Positions 61,385 through 64,000 of a stretch of DNA of 64,000 bases are shown in pieces; the first letter of the stretch is position 1; every line of letters begins with the position of its first letter. A program made the translations under genes and the position numbers. The DNA is from Pseudomonas fluorescens (GTDB lineage Bacteria > Pseudomonadota > Gammaproteobacteria > Pseudomonadales > Pseudomonadaceae). Below the pieces are notes generated by a model. The model made no database searches. It was not told where the DNA came from and saw only the letters and a list, made by a program, of their open reading frames with translations. Location of the stretch: assembly GCF_040448305.1 (NCBI RefSeq), contig NZ_CP148752.1, positions 4,774,001 through 4,838,000 of the forward strand, read 5' to 3'.

Positions 61385-62101
61385 TTACTCCGTGGTACTC
61401 GGACTCCAGAACGCCTGCACCACCAGGGTCGACATCGAAATCCGTGCCACCAGCGCATCCAGTTCATCACCATCGACCGAGGTGGTCGCCAGGGTGGCTT
61501 CGATTTCAATTTCATCGGTGCCGAAGGCGTGCACATCGACATCGCTGGCCGGATAGTTGCTGCGTTCCAGCTCGGCTTCGAGCAAGGCCAGCACGGTTTT
61601 CTGCTGGGTGCGCCGGGCGATGACATAGACGATGTTGGTGACTTCCGCCGAAATCACATCCAGCGGCTGACGGTTGATGTTGTTGACGATCGGCCGCAGC
61701 AGCGTGTTTGCCGCCAGCACAAACAAGGTGCCAAGCAGCGCCTCGGCCAGCAGGTCGGCACCGGCGCAGGCACCGACCGCCGCCGAGGTCCAGAGCGTGG
61801 CAGCCGTATTGAGGCCGCGCACATTGCCCTCTTCGCGCATGATCACCCCGGCACCGAGAAAGCCGATGCCGGAAACCACGTAGGCTACGACCCGCACGGC
61901 GCCTTCGGCACCGGCGAGCCGGTTGGCCATGTCGACGAAAATCGCCGCGCCCACCGCCACCAGCACATTGGTGCGCAGGCCCGCGGTGCGCTGCCGGTAC
62001 TGGCGCTCGAAACCGATCAGGCCACCGAGGATGAAGGCCGCGCTGAGGCTGACCAGGGTGTCGAGCAGGGAGGTCAGGTTGAGATTGTTAAGTGCTTGCA
62101 T
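61385..62101 (-). CDS. mgtC: MgtC/SapB family membrane protein
   Basis: A 238-residue inner-membrane protein with about five TM segments at the N-terminus (LSAAFILGGLIGFERQYRQRTAGLRTN is the family signature; GIGFLGAGVIMR follows) and a C-terminal ACT-like soluble domain (about residues 150-238). MgtC proteins aid growth at low magnesium and can inhibit ATP synthase. A magnesium ATPase gene lies just upstream on the same strand, matching the mgtC/mgtA-B pairing. ATG 62101 follows AAGGA. Confidence 0.92.
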   Translation of the reverse strand: MQALNNLNLTSLLDTLVSLSAAFILGGLIGFERQYRQRTAGLRTNVLVAVGAAIFVDMANRLAGAEGAVRVVAYVVSGIGFLGAGVIMREEGNVRGLNTAATLWTSAAVGACAGADLLAEALLGTLFVLAANTLLRPIVNNINRQPLDVISAEVTNIVYVIARRTQQKTVLALLEAELERSNYPASDVDVHAFGTDEIEIEATLATTSVDGDELDALVARISMSTLVVQAFWSPSTTE

Positions 62102-62128
62102 GATGAATTCCTTGAAAAACATACGCCC

Positions 62129-62224
62129 CCCTGTGGGAGCGAGCCTGCTCGCGATGACGGCGGCACATTCGACATTTATGGGACTGACCCACCGCTATCG
62201 CGAGCAGGCTCGCTCCCACAAGGG
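62129..62224. repeat. REPIN between the Mg ATPase and mgtC
   Basis: Facing GTGGGAGCGAGCCTGCTCGCGA units. If the genes are cotranscribed, the hairpin would lie between the two reading frames. Confidence 0.9.
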
Positions 62225-62251
62225 CTGCGTTGATTTGCCAGCCTTGCGGCT

Positions 62252-64000
62252 TTATTGCCAGCCAAACCGGCGAATGTAGAACCCCTTCACCGCCTGGGTC
62301 AGCGCCATGTACGCCAGCAGGATCACCGGCAGGAACACGAAGTACAGCGATGGCAACGCCTGCAACTTGAAGTAATGCGCCAGCGGTCCCATCGGCAGGA
62401 AAATCCCCACGGCCATGATCAGCCCGGTCATCACCAGCAACGGCATGGCCGCGCGGCTTTGCAGGAACGGGATCTTCGGCGTGCGAATCATGTGCACGAT
62501 CAGGGTCTGGGTCAGCAGCCCGACCACGAACCAGCCGGACTGGAACAGGGTCTGGTGATCCGGGGTGTTGGCATCGAACACGTACCACATCAAGGCGAAC
62601 GTGGTGATGTCGAAGATCGAGCTGATCGGTCCGAAAAACAGCATGAAGCGCCCGACATCCGCCGGCTGCCAGCGCTGCGGTTGCTTGAGCATTTCCTCAT
62701 CGACGTTATCGAACGGGATGGCGATCTGCGAAATGTCATAGAGCAGGTTCTGCACCAGCAGGTGCATCGGCAGCATCGGCAGGAACGGGATGAACGCACT
62801 GGCCACCAGCACCGAGAACACGTTGCCGAAGTTCGAACTGGCGGTCATCTTGATGTACTTGAGCATGTTGGCGAAGGTCCGGCGCCCTTCCAGCACGCCC
62901 TCCTCCAGCACCATCAGGCTCTTTTCCAGCAGGATGATGTCGGCCGCTTCCTTGGCGATGTCCACGGCGCTGTCCACGGAAATACCGATGTCGGCGGTGC
63001 GCAGGGCCGGGGCGTCGTTGATGCCGTCGCCCATGAAACCGACCACATGGCCGTTGCCCTTGAGCAGACGGACGATGCGTTCCTTGTGGGTCGGCGTCAG
63101 CCTGGCGAAGACGTTGGTGGTTTCCACCGCTTTCGCCAGCTCGGCATCGCTCATGCGTTCGATGTCGTTGCCCATCAGCAGGCCTTGCTGTTCCAGGCCG
63201 ACTTCGCGGCAGATCTTTGCCGTCACCAGTTCGTTGTCGCCGGTCAGCACTTTCACCGCCACGCCATGGGCGGCCAGGGCCTTGATGGCCGGTGCGGTGC
63301 TTTCTTTCGGCGGATCGAGAAACGCCACGTAACCGATCAGCGTCAGTGCCTGTTCATCGGCCAGGCTGTAGGTGTCGCGGCCTTCGACCATTGGCTTTGC
63401 CGCTACCGCAACCACCCGCAGGCCTTCGGCGTTGAACATGGCCGTGACCTGGCGGATTCGCGCCAGCAGGTCTTCGGTCAAGGCTTCATCGACTTCGCCG
63501 TGACGCACCCGCGAGCAGACCGCCAGCACCTCTTCCACCGCGCCCTTGCAGATCAGCAGGTGCGGTTGATCACGCTCGGCGACCACCACCGACATGCGCC
63601 GGCGGGTGAAGTCGAACGGAATCTCGTCGACCTTGCGAAACGCCGTGCCGACTTTCAGCTCACGGTGGATCTCGACATGTTCGAGCACCGCCACATCCAG
63701 CAGGTTTTTCAGGCCGGTCTGGTAGTAGCTGTTGAGGTAGGCCATTTCCAGCACGTCATCCGAGTCGTTGCCCCAGACGTCGACGTTGCGCGCCAGGAAG
63801 ATCTTGTCCTGGGTCAGGGTGCCGGTCTTGTCGGTGCACAGCACGTCCATGGCGCCGAAGTTCTGGATGGCGTCCAGGCGTTTGACGATGACTTTCTTGC
63901 GCGACAGGAACACCGCACCCTTGGCCAGGGTCGATGTGACGATCATCGGCAGCATTTCCGGGGTCAGGCCCACGGCAATCGACAGCGCGAACAGCAACGC
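62252..64000 (-). CDS. mgtA: Magnesium-transporting P-type ATPase, N-terminus outside window
   Basis: C-terminal part (about 581 residues) of a P3B-type ATPase that imports Mg2+. The phosphorylated Asp is in CTDKTGTLTQDK; the hinge motif is GDGINDAPALRTADIGI; TM helices M5-M10 complete the C-terminus (IPFLPMLPMHLLVQNLLYDISQ, FLFMWYVF-type). The gene is interrupted by the window end, so the start and any Mg-sensing leader cannot be seen. Could equally be called mgtB. Confidence 0.92.
   Translation of the reverse strand, partial: ALLFALSIAVGLTPEMLPMIVTSTLAKGAVFLSRKKVIVKRLDAIQNFGAMDVLCTDKTGTLTQDKIFLARNVDVWGNDSDDVLEMAYLNSYYQTGLKNLLDVAVLEHVEIHRELKVGTAFRKVDEIPFDFTRRRMSVVVAERDQPHLLICKGAVEEVLAVCSRVRHGEVDEALTEDLLARIRQVTAMFNAEGLRVVAVAAKPMVEGRDTYSLADEQALTLIGYVAFLDPPKESTAPAIKALAAHGVAVKVLTGDNELVTAKICREVGLEQQGLLMGNDIERMSDAELAKAVETTNVFARLTPTHKERIVRLLKGNGHVVGFMGDGINDAPALRTADIGISVDSAVDIAKEAADIILLEKSLMVLEEGVLEGRRTFANMLKYIKMTASSNFGNVFSVLVASAFIPFLPMLPMHLLVQNLLYDISQIAIPFDNVDEEMLKQPQRWQPADVGRFMLFFGPISSIFDITTFALMWYVFDANTPDHQTLFQSGWFVVGLLTQTLIVHMIRTPKIPFLQSRAAMPLLVMTGLIMAVGIFLPMGPLAHYFKLQALPSLYFVFLPVILLAYMALTQAVKGFYIRRFGWQ

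Overview
The window reads as a chromosomal stretch of a fluorescent-group Pseudomonas. Evidence: high-GC coding sequence, a complete Pseudomonas-style phenylacetate (paa) cluster with its OprD-type porin and sodium:solute symporter, FecA/FecR/FecI iron signalling, a His-rich Pseudomonas metallothionein, and REP/REPIN palindromes of the GTGGGAGCGAGC type at sixteen places between genes. No prophage, insertion sequence, CRISPR array, rRNA or tRNA was seen.

Layout. 1-8.4 kb: small hypothetical protein, metallothionein, Cache-type chemoreceptor, NhaC-like antiporter, MHS-family permease with a large periplasmic insert, then a PepSY protein/response regulator/histidine kinase operon. 8.6-15 kb: patatin, QueD, an Asp-nucleophile alpha/beta hydrolase, cytosine deaminase (codA), a DapF-like protein in which both catalytic cysteines are serine, and a YbjJ-like MFS protein. 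15-19.2 kb: fecI-fecR-fecA ferric citrate uptake and signalling.

19.4-41.4 kb is an aromatic-amine/phenylacetate catabolic block. TynA (copper amine oxidase) and its AraC-type regulator FeaR oxidise phenylethylamine-type amines to the aldehyde. PaaK activates phenylacetate, PaaABCDE epoxidises the CoA thioester, PaaG makes the oxepin, PaaZ opens and oxidises it, and PaaJ, PaaF and PaaH carry out beta-oxidation to acetyl-CoA and succinyl-CoA. PaaI and PaaY are thioesterases, PaaX is the repressor, and a DUF485 protein, a symporter and a porin import the substrate. The aldehyde dehydrogenase FeaB that should join the two halves is not in the window. The paaFGHIJK and paaABCDE operons are separated by about 1 kb holding a composite inverted-repeat element, followed by a perfect 10-bp inverted repeat around the likely paaA promoter.

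41.6-50.3 kb: a polyamine-type binding protein, class III aminotransferase and LuxR regulator run leftwards; an enoyl-CoA isomerase-like protein and a thiolase run rightwards from the same intergenic region, which holds a 9-bp inverted repeat. An EmrAB-type efflux pair follows. 50.3-56.9 kb: AhpD-like protein, MscS channel with a cyclic-nucleotide domain, two tandem YcaC-type hydrolases plus a pirin opposite a LysR regulator, and DkgB. 56.9-64 kb: a BvgS-type hybrid kinase with its NarL-type regulator and a receiver-like protein lacking the phosphorylatable Asp, then MgtC and a magnesium P-type ATPase cut by the window end.

Best candidates for something new: the Ser/Ser DapF-like protein, the inverted composite element in the paa cluster, the operators around 32.1 kb and 45.2 kb, the binding protein/aminotransferase/isomerase/thiolase module, and the pseudo-receiver beside the BvgS-type kinase. 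All functional statements come from reading motifs; no database search was run.
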